Positions 11,850-20,387 of a stretch of DNA of 30,231 bases are shown one piece after another. Under the pieces are notes generated by a model. The model did not search any database, was not told where the DNA came from, and was given only the letters and a program-made list of their open reading frames with translations. How positions within the stretch are numbered: position 1 is the first letter of the stretch; each line of letters starts with the position of its first letter. Made by a program: the position numbers and the translations under genes. Source of the DNA: a virus; IMG/VR virus record IMGVR_UViG_3300028177_000022, positions 1 to 30,231 of that record. The stretch is one strand, 5' to 3'.

Positions 11850-12067
11850 AGACCATTGTCCATGTTAATCAACATGTTATAAAGTCAAACAGAAAGAACA
11901 AGGTAGAAGAACCTGTATTGACTGTTAAGACATACAAGAGCAACACCTATGCGCATGAAGTAAATATAAAAGGGGACTCTAAAGTAGTATATAGCCCAAA
12001 CAAACCACTATCATGTGGTGCACATGTTTGGATAGAAACTCAATCAGAAGTGGAGATAGTTAGATAG
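11846..12067 (+). CDS. conserved phage hypothetical protein (73 aa)
   Basis: TTG start at 11846 within the stop of the preceding gene, preceded by GGTCAAGGA. The product is beta-rich and basic: VHVNQHVIKSN at the start, then TVKTYKSNTYAHEVNIKG and VVYSPNKPLSCGAHVWIET. The pattern SCGAHVWIET is one I associate with small phage proteins near polymerases. Function unknown. The next gene starts at its stop (TAGTG). Confidence 0.78.
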   Translation: MKTIVHVNQHVIKSNRKNKVEEPVLTVKTYKSNTYAHEVNIKGDSKVVYSPNKPLSCGAHVWIETQSEVEIVR

Positions 12068-13065
12068 TGGCTGATTTTACGTGGAGCTTTTCTTCCCTAA
12101 AGGAGTACATCAACTGCCCTAAAAAATATCAAGAAGTAAGGATATTAAAAAACTATTCATTCATAGACACCCCTCAAACTATTTATGGGAAGGAAGTTCA
12201 TGAAGCACTAGAAAACTACGTTAAAGGGTGGGAATCTCGTAAACAAAAACTTTTTGGACCTTACGGACAACCGCGTCGTCCCATAGAAGAAATTATAAAT
12301 GGTGTTACTTCTAAAACATGGGATAAAACTCACGAAGAATTAAATTTAGATAAAAAGAAAAAAGGGTATAAGCCTCTTGGGCGAAATGATGCGGGGGTTC
12401 GATTATGCGGGTTATGGTTTAACAAAGGTTTTTCATTTGAAGAAGTCAGAGAAAAAGTATTTGAGTGGAACCAATTAAATAAACCTCCTATGGACGATAA
12501 AGAAGTAGAGTCCATTGTAAAAAGTATGCACAAAAAACATTTGAAAAACTTAGAGGATAACCCTGAGCCCACGTTAGCTAAAAACTATTTAAGATTTAAG
12601 AAAATGGTAGACACATTGATAGCCATACCTGGGGTTAAATATCCCGAATATAAAATGGCCTTAACTAGAAAGATGGAGCAGTGTGATTTTGACGATGACA
12701 ACAGATGGGTAAGAGGTATAGCCGATTTGGTTATTGTAGATGGTGACAAAGCTTTTATCATTGATTACAAGACGGGGTCGAATAGATACCCAGACACTAA
12801 ACAATTAAAACTCATGGCACTCATGGCGTTTGTTTGTTTCCCTGAAGTTAATAAGATAAAAGCCGGACTATTATTTTGTATGAAAAATAGTTTTGTTCAA
12901 GAGTCGTATACTAGAGACGGCATACATAAAGCTTGGAGATCCTTTGAACAACCGTTAGATCGGCTAACAATGTCTTATGATAAAGATGAATGGGTACCTA
13001 ACCCTACGCCACTGTGCGGATGGTGTCCTGTCGAGACATGCGAACACCATAAGCCTAGACGTTAA
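12067..13065 (+). CDS. Cas4/RecB-type Fe-S exonuclease with PriCT-like insertion (332 aa)
   Basis: A PD-(D/E)xK nuclease of the Cas4/AddB group. N-terminal SFSSLKEYINCPKKYQ supplies C17; H45 lies in GKEVHEALE; catalytic residues are D220 (GIADLVIVDG) and D233-Y-K235 (FIIDYKTG). C-terminal C317, C320 and C325 (LCGWCPVETC) complete a four-cysteine iron-sulphur pattern with C17. About 110 residues (roughly 57-168) interrupt the fold after the first helix. They contain GRNDAGVRLCGLWFNKG, FSFEEVREKVFEWNQLN and PPMDDKEVESIVKSMHKKH, matching the helical PriCT domain seen at the end of many phage primases. The start is GTG (TAGTG overlap). It probably makes recombination ends or processes replication intermediates. 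Confidence 0.9.
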   Translation: MADFTWSFSSLKEYINCPKKYQEVRILKNYSFIDTPQTIYGKEVHEALENYVKGWESRKQKLFGPYGQPRRPIEEIINGVTSKTWDKTHEELNLDKKKKGYKPLGRNDAGVRLCGLWFNKGFSFEEVREKVFEWNQLNKPPMDDKEVESIVKSMHKKHLKNLEDNPEPTLAKNYLRFKKMVDTLIAIPGVKYPEYKMALTRKMEQCDFDDDNRWVRGIADLVIVDGDKAFIIDYKTGSNRYPDTKQLKLMALMAFVCFPEVNKIKAGLLFCMKNSFVQESYTRDGIHKAWRSFEQPLDRLTMSYDKDEWVPNPTPLCGWCPVETCEHHKPRR

Positions 13066-13511
13066 TGCATAAAAAACGGGCTGCCTGTGTTGTTTGTGGG
13101 GATAAATTTACTACTACTCACCCAAAGTATTTGACATGCTCTAAAAAATGTCGGGACGTAAACAAAGTTAATCGTCGATACCAAAGGATGAACAACGATT
13201 GGGCCGCTTACTTTAAACACTTACTGTCCAAAAAGAAAGACTCTCCCTTAACTGTTGATCAGTTAATATACAAAGTGGCTGGGCAAGATTATAAATGTGT
13301 GTTGTCTGGAATAGAACTTACGTGCATCCGAGTGCGAGGAAAAGTTATGCAGACCAATGCAAGTATAGATAGAATTCATGCGGGAAAAGAGTATAATTAC
13401 GATAATATACAGATAGTCTGTAGAGCCGTGAACTCCTTTCGGGGTAACATGGAAGTAGAAGAATTTATTTTTTGGTGTAAAGAGGTAGCTAATCATGGCG
13501 TATGTAAATAA
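13065..13511 (+). CDS. HNH-type endonuclease with N-terminal zinc ribbon (148 aa)
   Basis: The N-terminal cysteines C8, C11, C25 and C29 (CVVCGDKF; TCSKKCR) make a zinc ribbon. The C-terminal half resembles a phage HNH family whose hallmark is a (S)-I-D-R-I, G-x-E-Y, N-I-Q-V-C, N-x3-R-G series. Here it is seen as ASIDRIHAGKEYNYDNIQ and then VCRAVNSFRGNM. It ends with an aromatic EEFIFWCKEV helix. It may resolve junctions or nick DNA for the phage, or be a free-standing homing-type nuclease; gene order favours a replication/recombination role. It overlaps both neighbours. Confidence 0.78.
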   Translation: MHKKRAACVVCGDKFTTTHPKYLTCSKKCRDVNKVNRRYQRMNNDWAAYFKHLLSKKKDSPLTVDQLIYKVAGQDYKCVLSGIELTCIRVRGKVMQTNASIDRIHAGKEYNYDNIQIVCRAVNSFRGNMEVEEFIFWCKEVANHGVCK

Positions 13512-13800
13512 AAAAAGGCCTTATAAGAAAGAGTATCAGCAGCAAAAGAATCGCGAAGAACACCCCAATCGTATGGAGCGCCAAAAGCTTAGACGCAAGG
13601 TGGATAAGAATGGTAAAGATGCCAACAACAATGGTGTGGCAGATAAGAGAGAGGGTAAAGATTTAGCTCACAAAAAACCTCTATCAAAAGGTGGTAGCAA
13701 CAAAGACGGTTACACAGTTCAATCAAAATCTAAAAACCGATCGTTCAAAAGAAATTCAGATAGCTCAATAAAAAACAGACAATACCTAGCAAATAAATAA
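13495..13800 (+). CDS. small basic phage protein with EF-hand-like loop (101 aa)
   Basis: Strongly basic protein of a type I recall from phage replication regions, sometimes labelled HNH-like because of the D-L-A-H-K-K-P-L-S-K-G-G segment (residues 56-67). It continues to an NRSFKRN motif near residue 81. It lacks a full HNH triad, so I would not call it a nuclease. Residues 42-53 (DANNNGVADKRE) fit a calcium-binding EF-hand loop (D1, N3, N5, G6, D9, E12). The start lies within the end of the HNH gene. It ends the first part of the replication operon; a new promoter follows. Confidence 0.72.
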   Translation: MAYVNKKRPYKKEYQQQKNREEHPNRMERQKLRRKVDKNGKDANNNGVADKREGKDLAHKKPLSKGGSNKDGYTVQSKSKNRSFKRNSDSSIKNRQYLANK

Positions 13801-13808
13801 AATATAGC

Positions 13809-13837
13809 TTGACTTGTATTTAAATAGCGTCCATACT
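13809..13837 (+). promoter_or_regulatory. candidate sigma70 promoter before the helicase gene
   Basis: TTGACT (13809-13814), 17 bases, then CATACT (13832-13837), in the only sizeable gap (59 bases) between the replication genes. The -35 has five of six consensus bases and the -10 has four of six. It would start a second replication transcript (helicase to primase). Confidence 0.5.
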
Positions 13838-13859
13838 GTTATTTCAATGAGAGGACATT

Positions 13860-15428
13860 ATGGAAATACTAGAAAACGTAGCTGTTAAGTTAATGGTGCC
13901 AAACGCAGTGGTGCCCGCGATACAAGGGCGCATTAAAAAATTTAAAGTTTTAGAGACCGGCGAGACAATGTCTGACGTTGTTATTCGATGGGGTCTAGAT
14001 GAGATGACGTTATTATCTGATTTATTAAACTTTAAAAAATTCCCACCTTCACCTATTACTCGTGACTATAAATGGTCAGGAAGATTTCAACCTTTCGATC
14101 ATCAAAAAGTTACTTCGGAATTTTTTAGTATAAACCGTAGAGCGTTTTGTTTTAATGAAGCCGGCACCGGTAAAACTTCTAGTGTGTTATGGGCTTCTGA
14201 TTACTTAATGAATGAAGGCAAGATTAAAAGAGTCTTGGTAATTTGTCCACTATCAATCATGACATCTGCGTGGAGGAATGATATATACAACACTTGTATA
14301 CACAGAACTCCCGGGGTAGCTTACGGTTCTGCCGAAGATCGTCGCGCTATTATAAGTAATACTCAGTACGAATTTGTAATCATTAATTATGATGGGGTAA
14401 ACATTGTTAGAGAGGATATAGCGGATGCCAACTTTGACTTGGTTGTGGTAGACGAAGCCAATGCTTACAAGTCTGTGACAACTAAACGGTGGAAAACATT
14501 AGCTAAAATACTTAAGCCTGAGACTCGTTTATGGATGATGACCGGGACTCCGGCATCTCAATCTCCAGAAGATGCGTTCGGTTTAGCCAGACTCGTATGC
14601 CCCCACCGTGTACCTAAATTTAAAACAGCGTGGCGTGACAAAGTTATGAATCAGATTACTAGGTTTAAATGGATGCCCAAAAAGAATAGTCAAGAGGTAG
14701 TGTTTAATGCCTTGCAGCCCGCTATACGTTTCGCTAAAAATGATTGTCTTGATTTACCCGACGTAACTTATCAAACAAGAGAGATACCACTTACGCCACA
14801 AGTAGAAAGATACTACAAGAAATTGAAGAAAGATATGATCATTGAAGCAGCCGGGCAAGAGATAACTTCAGTAAATGCAGCTGCGGCTATGACAAAATTG
14901 TTACAGATTTCTGGTGGAGCAGTATACACTGACGGCCACCAAGTTGTGCAGTTTGATATTAAACCTAGACTTAAAGAGCTTGTGGATACTATAGAACAGA
15001 CAGCGCATAAACTCATAGTGTTTGTGCCGTACCGACACACCATAGATATAGTTGCCCAACATTTAGAAGCGAATAACATCACCACTAAAATTATTCATGG
15101 GAGTGTATCGGCTCACAATCGTACACAGATTATTAAAGAGTTTCAAAACGCTGATGACCCAAGAGTCTTGGTCTTGCAACCACAAACCGTAGCACATGGC
15201 ATTACACTTACTCGCGCAGACACCGTAGTATTTTGGTCTCCCGTGATGAGTGTTGAAGTCTACATACAATGTATAGCGCGGATTGATCGAGTGGGACAAA
15301 AAAACAAGATGACAGTAGTACACTTACAGGGTTCGGCCATTGAAAAAAGGATGTATGCAATGCTACAAGGTAAAGTAGATAGGCATATGAATTTAGTTGA
15401 TTTATATAGAGAGGAGATAGGACTATGA
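13860..15428 (+). CDS. SNF2-type superfamily 2 DNA helicase (522 aa)
   Basis: ATP-dependent DNA translocase of the SNF2-like SF2 group. Motif I (Walker A) is NEAGTGKT (99-106). Motif II is V-V-D-E-A-N (196-201, a DEAN variant of DEAH). Motif III is MTGTP (227-231). Motif V is around HGITLTRADTVVFW (446-459), and motif VI is QCIARIDRVGQ (470-480). An N-terminal 75 residues precede the helicase core (F-x-P-x-x-H-Q, a Q-motif-like FQPFDHQKV at 76-84). Marine podoviruses often carry one such helicase beside the primase; it probably unwinds or remodels replication and recombination intermediates. It overlaps the next start (ATGA). Confidence 0.93.
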   Translation: MEILENVAVKLMVPNAVVPAIQGRIKKFKVLETGETMSDVVIRWGLDEMTLLSDLLNFKKFPPSPITRDYKWSGRFQPFDHQKVTSEFFSINRRAFCFNEAGTGKTSSVLWASDYLMNEGKIKRVLVICPLSIMTSAWRNDIYNTCIHRTPGVAYGSAEDRRAIISNTQYEFVIINYDGVNIVREDIADANFDLVVVDEANAYKSVTTKRWKTLAKILKPETRLWMMTGTPASQSPEDAFGLARLVCPHRVPKFKTAWRDKVMNQITRFKWMPKKNSQEVVFNALQPAIRFAKNDCLDLPDVTYQTREIPLTPQVERYYKKLKKDMIIEAAGQEITSVNAAAAMTKLLQISGGAVYTDGHQVVQFDIKPRLKELVDTIEQTAHKLIVFVPYRHTIDIVAQHLEANNITTKIIHGSVSAHNRTQIIKEFQNADDPRVLVLQPQTVAHGITLTRADTVVFWSPVMSVEVYIQCIARIDRVGQKNKMTVVHLQGSAIEKRMYAMLQGKVDRHMNLVDLYREEIGL

Positions 15429-16030
15429 ATAAAATAGAGCAATTAGAGAGGGAAAGAACAGACTTAAAGAACAAATATTATGAAGAAACAAGAGCGTTAA
15501 CTGAGAAAATAAAACATGCGCAGTGGGTAAAAAGAAAAGCATCTCTTGATGCGCGCGAAAAGAAAAAATTATTGGGGGTAAAAAGAGATGAGCAGATTAA
15601 AGAAGAATATGATAGGGGAGAAATTACACATAAAAAACTAGGAGCTAAATATAATTTGTCTGGCTCAAGAGTTCATCGCATCATACAAGCAGTTGAGCGA
15701 CGACAGCGAGCTCAAAGAGTTTGGAAACAAAAACGCAAAGAGATAAGGGGGTTAAAAAAAGAGTTACAAGATGGTAATAATGATACAACTCCGTTCGGGA
15801 ATCAACTTGTAACTTATGACATTTATTTTTTAAACATGAATGTTAGAACGTCGAATTGTCTTAAAGGGGTAGAGATTTATACTATTGGTAGCTTAATTCA
15901 AAAGAGCGAAAGGGAGTTATTGAGGGCACCTAACCTAGGTAGAAAGACTTTAAATGACATTAAGTATACATTGGATGATTGGGGACTTAAATTAAATACA
16001 AAAATTAATAGAGAGGAGATAGGACTATGA
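15425..16030 (+). CDS. coiled coil-HTH-RNA polymerase alpha-CTD-like fusion protein (201 aa)
   Basis: Three parts are visible. Residues 1-50 are a charged coiled coil. Residues 57-90 contain a helix-turn-helix with sigma region 4 / resolvase feel (GEITHKKLGAKYNLSGSRVH). Another basic helix follows (92-116). Residues 135-190 match the C-terminal domain of the RNA polymerase alpha subunit. VRTSNCLK (140-147) corresponds to E. coli VRSANCLK around R265, and NLGRKTLNDIK (170-180) corresponds to NLGKKSLTEIK around G296-K304. The E. coli UP-element residues R265, N268, C269, G296 and K298 all have identical counterparts (R141, N144, C145, G172, K174). E261 becomes Asn. This suggests a DNA- and perhaps sigma/activator-binding transcription factor. 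It overlaps the genes on both sides. Confidence 0.88.
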   Translation: MNKIEQLERERTDLKNKYYEETRALTEKIKHAQWVKRKASLDAREKKKLLGVKRDEQIKEEYDRGEITHKKLGAKYNLSGSRVHRIIQAVERRQRAQRVWKQKRKEIRGLKKELQDGNNDTTPFGNQLVTYDIYFLNMNVRTSNCLKGVEIYTIGSLIQKSERELLRAPNLGRKTLNDIKYTLDDWGLKLNTKINREEIGL

Positions 16031-16431
16031 GTGGAGTAAAAGTAAATTCCTTAGTGAAAGCTTATTTGGCTATTAGATTAGAGCGAGATAAGTTAGCTAA
16101 GAAATATCAGCAAGAAGATAGCGAACTTAAAGATCAGATAAGTAGATTGGAGAGTGCCATGCTAGAAACTTGTGATGACATTGGTGCAGAAACATTACGC
16201 ACCGAAAGCGGTACAATTATTAAAACCCTTAAAGAAAACTACATATGTGGGGATTGGGATAACTTTAAAACTTATGTATTAGAAAACCAAGCTTTAGAGT
16301 TATTACAGCAACGCATTAGTCAGACAAACTTTAAGGAGTTTCTAAGTACACGAGAGGAGGAGGGACTCCCTCCTGGTATCAGTACGATGAGAGAGTTTAA
16401 AATAACTGTACGTAAACCAACTAGTAAATAA
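16027..16431 (+). CDS. conserved phage protein beside the SSB gene (134 aa)
   Basis: The N-terminus is a coiled coil (residues about 5-48, LVKAYLAIRLERDKLAKKYQ). A beta region follows (ETLRTESGTIIKTLKENYIC), then DWDNFKTYVLENQALELLQQ, RISQTNFKEFL, and a final LPPGISTMREFKITVRK. I have seen this layout in phage proteins encoded next to ssDNA-binding proteins, loosely like the Gp157 type, but no function is established. Adjacency and overlap suggest it works with SSB or the recombination machinery. Confidence 0.72.
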   Translation: MSGVKVNSLVKAYLAIRLERDKLAKKYQQEDSELKDQISRLESAMLETCDDIGAETLRTESGTIIKTLKENYICGDWDNFKTYVLENQALELLQQRISQTNFKEFLSTREEEGLPPGISTMREFKITVRKPTSK

Positions 16432-16442
16432 GGAGAATGACT

Positions 16443-17120
16443 ATGGCTCAACAGCCTGTAACATTTACAACACCTCAAGGTGTTGCGCAATACCCTTGGT
16501 TATCTAAACCGGATACTAAATTTTCGGAAGAGGGCGACTATAAAGTAAATCTTATTATAGCCAAAGAAGAGGCATTACCTGCGTTAAAATTAATTAATCA
16601 AGTGTATGCTGAGAACTATGAAAAAGAAGTTAAGAAAGCGAAGGGGGCTGAAATTAAGAAAGCACCCCCTCCATTTTCCGAAGAGCTTGATGATGCTGGT
16701 CAACCTACTGGTAACATCATACTTAAGTTTAAATCAAAAGCAGCGTACAAGCCAGCTATCTTTGATGCTAAGGGTATCCCTATGATAGACAGTAATATTT
16801 GGGGTGGCTCGGAGTTAAAAGTAAATGGTTCAGTTGCCGCATACTACACCCCTTTGATTGGCGCCGGAGTCGCTTTAAGACTTAGAGCCGTTCAAGTTAT
16901 TCAGTACGTTGAGGGTGGCTCAGGTAGCGCTGATCGTTTTGGCTTTGAGGTTGTTGCCGGCTATGAACATAAAGCGGTAGAAACTTTTGAAGAGGTGACA
17001 GCTACAGAAGAAGCGCCTGTCGTTAAAGAAGACGAGCCAGTAGTTAGATCTGATGGCAAAATACCGCCTAAACCCGCTGATGATTTATCAGATATTCTAA
17101 AACAATTTGCAGAGGAATAA
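16443..17120 (+). CDS. ssb: ssDNA-binding protein, DUF2815/gp2.5-like (225 aa)
   Basis: An OB-fold ssDNA-binding protein of phage type. Evidence: an N-terminal ...FTTPQGVAQYPWLSKPDTKF stretch typical of DUF2815-like SSBs, a central region with IILKFKSKAAYKP, and SELKVNGSVAAYY. The acidic C-terminal tail (DDLSDILKQFAEE) is the usual docking site for polymerase and helicase. It should coat ssDNA at the fork and aid annealing. I start it at ATG 16443, seven bases after AGGAG; the ATG at 16437 is only one base after that site. The tail also contains a disordered Glu/Pro stretch. Confidence 0.85.
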   Translation: MAQQPVTFTTPQGVAQYPWLSKPDTKFSEEGDYKVNLIIAKEEALPALKLINQVYAENYEKEVKKAKGAEIKKAPPPFSEELDDAGQPTGNIILKFKSKAAYKPAIFDAKGIPMIDSNIWGGSELKVNGSVAAYYTPLIGAGVALRLRAVQVIQYVEGGSGSADRFGFEVVAGYEHKAVETFEEVTATEEAPVVKEDEPVVRSDGKIPPKPADDLSDILKQFAEE

Positions 17121-17122
17121 CT

Positions 17123-17464
17123 ATGCCAAAAAAATATAGCCCAGAGTTTTTAATAGAGCTTAATACTTTTGACAAAGATAGACCCGGAGTTCAGTTAGCG
17201 AAGGCCTGTGTAAATGCAGACCTTCCTATCACTGAAGTCGCTAAAGTTTTTGAGGTGTCTCGGATGACTATTCATAGTTGGTTCCGAGGATCTCCTATTA
17301 GAGATAAGAACTGTATTAAAATTAAAAAATTTTTAAAAGCACTTAATGAAGCGTGGGACGATCAGTTTGAGAATCATACAGATACTCTACCGTTGTCGCA
17401 TTTAAAATTAGCTAAAGAATTTTTGAATACTAAAATAGTCCCTAAATTAGGGGTTGAAGATTAA
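17123..17464 (+). CDS. helix-turn-helix protein (113 aa)
   Basis: Residues about 35-56 (PITEVAKVFEVSRMTIHSWF) form a good helix-turn-helix with a Trp in the recognition helix. The rest is helical (IKIKKFLKALNEAW; LSHLKLAKEFLNTKIV). It starts three bases after the SSB gene and ends before the primase. It is probably a small DNA-binding protein regulating this operon or helping loading of replication proteins; no effector domain is visible. Confidence 0.75.
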   Translation: MPKKYSPEFLIELNTFDKDRPGVQLAKACVNADLPITEVAKVFEVSRMTIHSWFRGSPIRDKNCIKIKKFLKALNEAWDDQFENHTDTLPLSHLKLAKEFLNTKIVPKLGVED

Positions 17465-17558
17465 TCCGATAAGAGTAGAATAGATAACGCTCCGAAGGTT
17501 TTAAAAAACCGCACATTAGTGTGGGGGCGTCTTGTCGACTAAAAAAGTAAAGGCAAAT

Positions 17559-20387
17559 ATGTTAAACGAATTTTATAGCAAAGCATTACCCGATGAAGGT
17601 ATTTATTGCATAGCTTATAATAAACCAAACACAAAACTTTTTAATCAAGCATTCGCACAAACTCTAGATGAAGCCGTCAATTTAATAGACAAGTACAAAG
17701 AACACCACAATACTTTTATTGCTATGGGCACTTTTGAAACTCAAAAGCGTGAAGCGGCTCGTACTAAATTTATTAAATCTTTTTATCTTGATTTAGATGT
17801 AGGTGAGAATAAAGAATATGCATCTCAAAAAGAAGCACTACTAGCGCTAGGTGATTTTATTGAGAAGACCCAGTTACCCATGCCTGCTATTGTAAATAGT
17901 GGTAATGGCATTCACGTGTATTGGTTTTTAAAACATCAGATTACAGGGGAAGAATGGAAACCTTTAGCTGAAAGACTTAAAAAGTTTTGTATGAGTATGG
18001 GATTAAAGATTGATCCTTCTGTAACTGCAGACTCAGCGCGCATCTTAAGATGCCCTGACACAAACAATTATAAATCAGAACCTCCCAGACCTACCTTGAT
18101 ACTAAAGGATGCACCTGTATACGAACTCAAACGTATTATGAGTTGCATTGAGAGTAAAGAAGTTTCGCTTGAAGAGCTAGTGACACATCAGAGTTTTACT
18201 GAAGAAGAAAAGAAACTAAAGTATGGGAATATTGAAAACAAGTTTGAGGTGTTATTAAAAAACAGCGTTAAAGAAAATGATCAAGGTTGTGCTCAAGTAA
18301 AATACTATATTGATAATGTTAAGAGCACACCCGAACCTGTGTGGTGGCGAGTTATATCACTTATTCAAAACTCTGTAGACCGAGACAAATGGGTTCATAT
18401 ATTATCCAAAGATCATCCGGGATACTCCTATGAAGAGACAGAAGAAAAATCTTTATCCACTCAAGGTAAACCTCACACATGTGCAGACATAGATAATAAC
18501 AACCCTGGCATTTGTACGAAGTGTCCTCATTGGAAGAAGATTTCTACTCCATTGCAGTTATGTAAGGTGCCCATCAAAGCAGAGGTGGTTGAGGCAGCTG
18601 CAATAGAGGGTGAGGTTATTACAATACCTAAAAAAGAGAAAAACAGATTACCTCAAACTTTAGACGATAAAGGCTATTGGATAGGGAAAAATCATGGAGG
18701 GGTATACAGGACTGTTACAGTACACGATAAAAAAGGAGGGGCGTCTTTTGAGGATCAGATACTAATATACGACTATGAAATGCTTGTAGTCAAACATTTA
18801 AAAAGCTCTATAGATAAAAACTGTTTACTCGTTAATGTGTACCACCCGCATGATGGGCTATTAGAATTTATTTTGCCCATGAAGACAGTATACGACCCTA
18901 CAGAGCTAAGAAAAATATTAACAAGTCAGGGAATTTATTATCAATCTAAACAACAAGAGGATTACATTATGAAATATTTTATAGATTACGCAACAGATAT
19001 GCAACGCAAGGGTAAGCTTGACACCATGTATGATCAGATGGGTTGGAATCAAGACAAGAGTTCGTTTGTTTTAGGGAGAAAGGAATTAAGAAGGGATGGT
19101 ACGGAGAAAGACACCCCTATTTCTAACCTGGCTCAAACTATTGCCCCCTTCTTAACGCAGAGCGGCACCTATGCAAACTGGCGAGCTGCGGCACAAAAGC
19201 TTAATCAACATGGATTAGAGATGCATATGTTTACTATGCTGTGTGGTTTTGGTTCTATCTTAATGGAGTTTTCTTCTACTGCGGGGGTTGCTATTTCTTT
19301 GACAGGAGAATCAGGTTCAGCTAAAACAGGCGCATTGAAAGCGGCGACTAGTATATGGGGAGAACCGGAAAATGTATATGCCACGACTACTACCCCATTA
19401 GCTTTACAACAAAGATTTTTGACACTGCACAGCTTACCTGTAGGGTGGGATGAAGTAGGCAATAGGAGCGCATATCATATTTCTGATTTTGTTTTAGGCG
19501 TATCTTCAGGAAAAGCAAAGCTTAGGATGCAAGCATCAACTAACCAAGAACGTAACGTAGAAGCACCTGCATCTGTGATAGCAATACTAACCTCTAATCA
19601 CTCATTGATTGATAAATTAAAACAGCTTAGGGCTAACCCTAATGGAGAGGCGGCTAGGTTGATTGAATTTACAGTCCGAAAACCTAAAGCATTTATGGAT
19701 GATGCCCGTATCGGAAAAGAAATCTTTGATGTATTTAACTCTGACTATGGGTGGGCCGGTCCTGATTTTGTAAAAGCAGTTTATGCTTTTGGCGATACAC
19801 CTAAGATTAAAGCTAATCTTGCTAAATGGGAACAACGTTTTGTAGAAGATTTTGGTAATGATACTGCATATCGTTTTTATGAAAATTTAGTAGCCGTGAC
19901 TATGACTGCAGGAGAGATTGTAAATGAGGCTAATATTTTAACAATAGATGTTGAAAGAATTTATAAATTTATTATTGGTGAGATGATTACTATCAGGGAT
20001 GAAGTAGTTAAAATTAATGATCAAGATTATGAGGATATTTTAGATACTTATATGAATACTAATCTAGATAAGCAACTTGTATTTAGAGATGGTAAGATGG
20101 AGTCGGCCCCTGATAGACAACTTACTATTCGTATAGACCACGATAAAAACTTTATTTACTTATCTAAACGAGACTTTGATCAGCATTTAGCTGAGCTTAC
20201 TATAAGTACTAAAGAGTTTGTCTACCAAATGAAACAGTTAGGAGTAGATATTGAGGCGGGCTCGGGTGTAAAACAACGCATGACGGCCGGATGGCAAGAC
20301 GTTTCTAAAGCAGCTACGTCAGTGTATAAAATTGCAATAAGTACATTAGGTGCAAAAGTTGAGATAAAAAATGCGGCTACACAATGA
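17559..20387 (+). CDS. primase-helicase: AEP-type primase and DUF927 ATPase (942 aa)
   Basis: A fusion enzyme that likely primes DNA synthesis and unwinds the fork. The N-terminal part looks like an archaeo-eukaryotic (RepB/AEP-type) primase: YLDLDVG (D78 and D80), NSGNGIHVYW (H119) and RILRCPDTNN. A CADIDNN...CTKCPHW segment (about residues 309-326) may bind zinc. The C-terminal half is a DUF927-type ATPase with Walker A GESGSAKT (583-590, K589) and Walker B GWDE (D631, E632). I start at ATG 17559 behind AAAGG; an in-frame TTG at 17532 would add nine residues. It overlaps the next gene. Confidence 0.88.
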   Translation: MLNEFYSKALPDEGIYCIAYNKPNTKLFNQAFAQTLDEAVNLIDKYKEHHNTFIAMGTFETQKREAARTKFIKSFYLDLDVGENKEYASQKEALLALGDFIEKTQLPMPAIVNSGNGIHVYWFLKHQITGEEWKPLAERLKKFCMSMGLKIDPSVTADSARILRCPDTNNYKSEPPRPTLILKDAPVYELKRIMSCIESKEVSLEELVTHQSFTEEEKKLKYGNIENKFEVLLKNSVKENDQGCAQVKYYIDNVKSTPEPVWWRVISLIQNSVDRDKWVHILSKDHPGYSYEETEEKSLSTQGKPHTCADIDNNNPGICTKCPHWKKISTPLQLCKVPIKAEVVEAAAIEGEVITIPKKEKNRLPQTLDDKGYWIGKNHGGVYRTVTVHDKKGGASFEDQILIYDYEMLVVKHLKSSIDKNCLLVNVYHPHDGLLEFILPMKTVYDPTELRKILTSQGIYYQSKQQEDYIMKYFIDYATDMQRKGKLDTMYDQMGWNQDKSSFVLGRKELRRDGTEKDTPISNLAQTIAPFLTQSGTYANWRAAAQKLNQHGLEMHMFTMLCGFGSILMEFSSTAGVAISLTGESGSAKTGALKAATSIWGEPENVYATTTTPLALQQRFLTLHSLPVGWDEVGNRSAYHISDFVLGVSSGKAKLRMQASTNQERNVEAPASVIAILTSNHSLIDKLKQLRANPNGEAARLIEFTVRKPKAFMDDARIGKEIFDVFNSDYGWAGPDFVKAVYAFGDTPKIKANLAKWEQRFVEDFGNDTAYRFYENLVAVTMTAGEIVNEANILTIDVERIYKFIIGEMITIRDEVVKINDQDYEDILDTYMNTNLDKQLVFRDGKMESAPDRQLTIRIDHDKNFIYLSKRDFDQHLAELTISTKEFVYQMKQLGVDIEAGSGVKQRMTAGWQDVSKAATSVYKIAISTLGAKVEIKNAATQ

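Noticed and set aside
13495-13800. Calling the basic 101-aa protein an HNH endonuclease
   Set aside because: Only a single DLAHKKPLSKGG stretch resembles HNH proteins; the remaining catalytic His/Asn residues and metal-binding cysteines are not seen.
17497-17525. Possible hairpins (GGTTTT/AAAACC, then CCGCAC/GTGTGG) before the primase as a terminator
   Set aside because: The first stem is short and A+T-rich with a two-base loop and the second is imperfect; no T-run follows. A weak attenuator is possible, but I cannot support a terminator.
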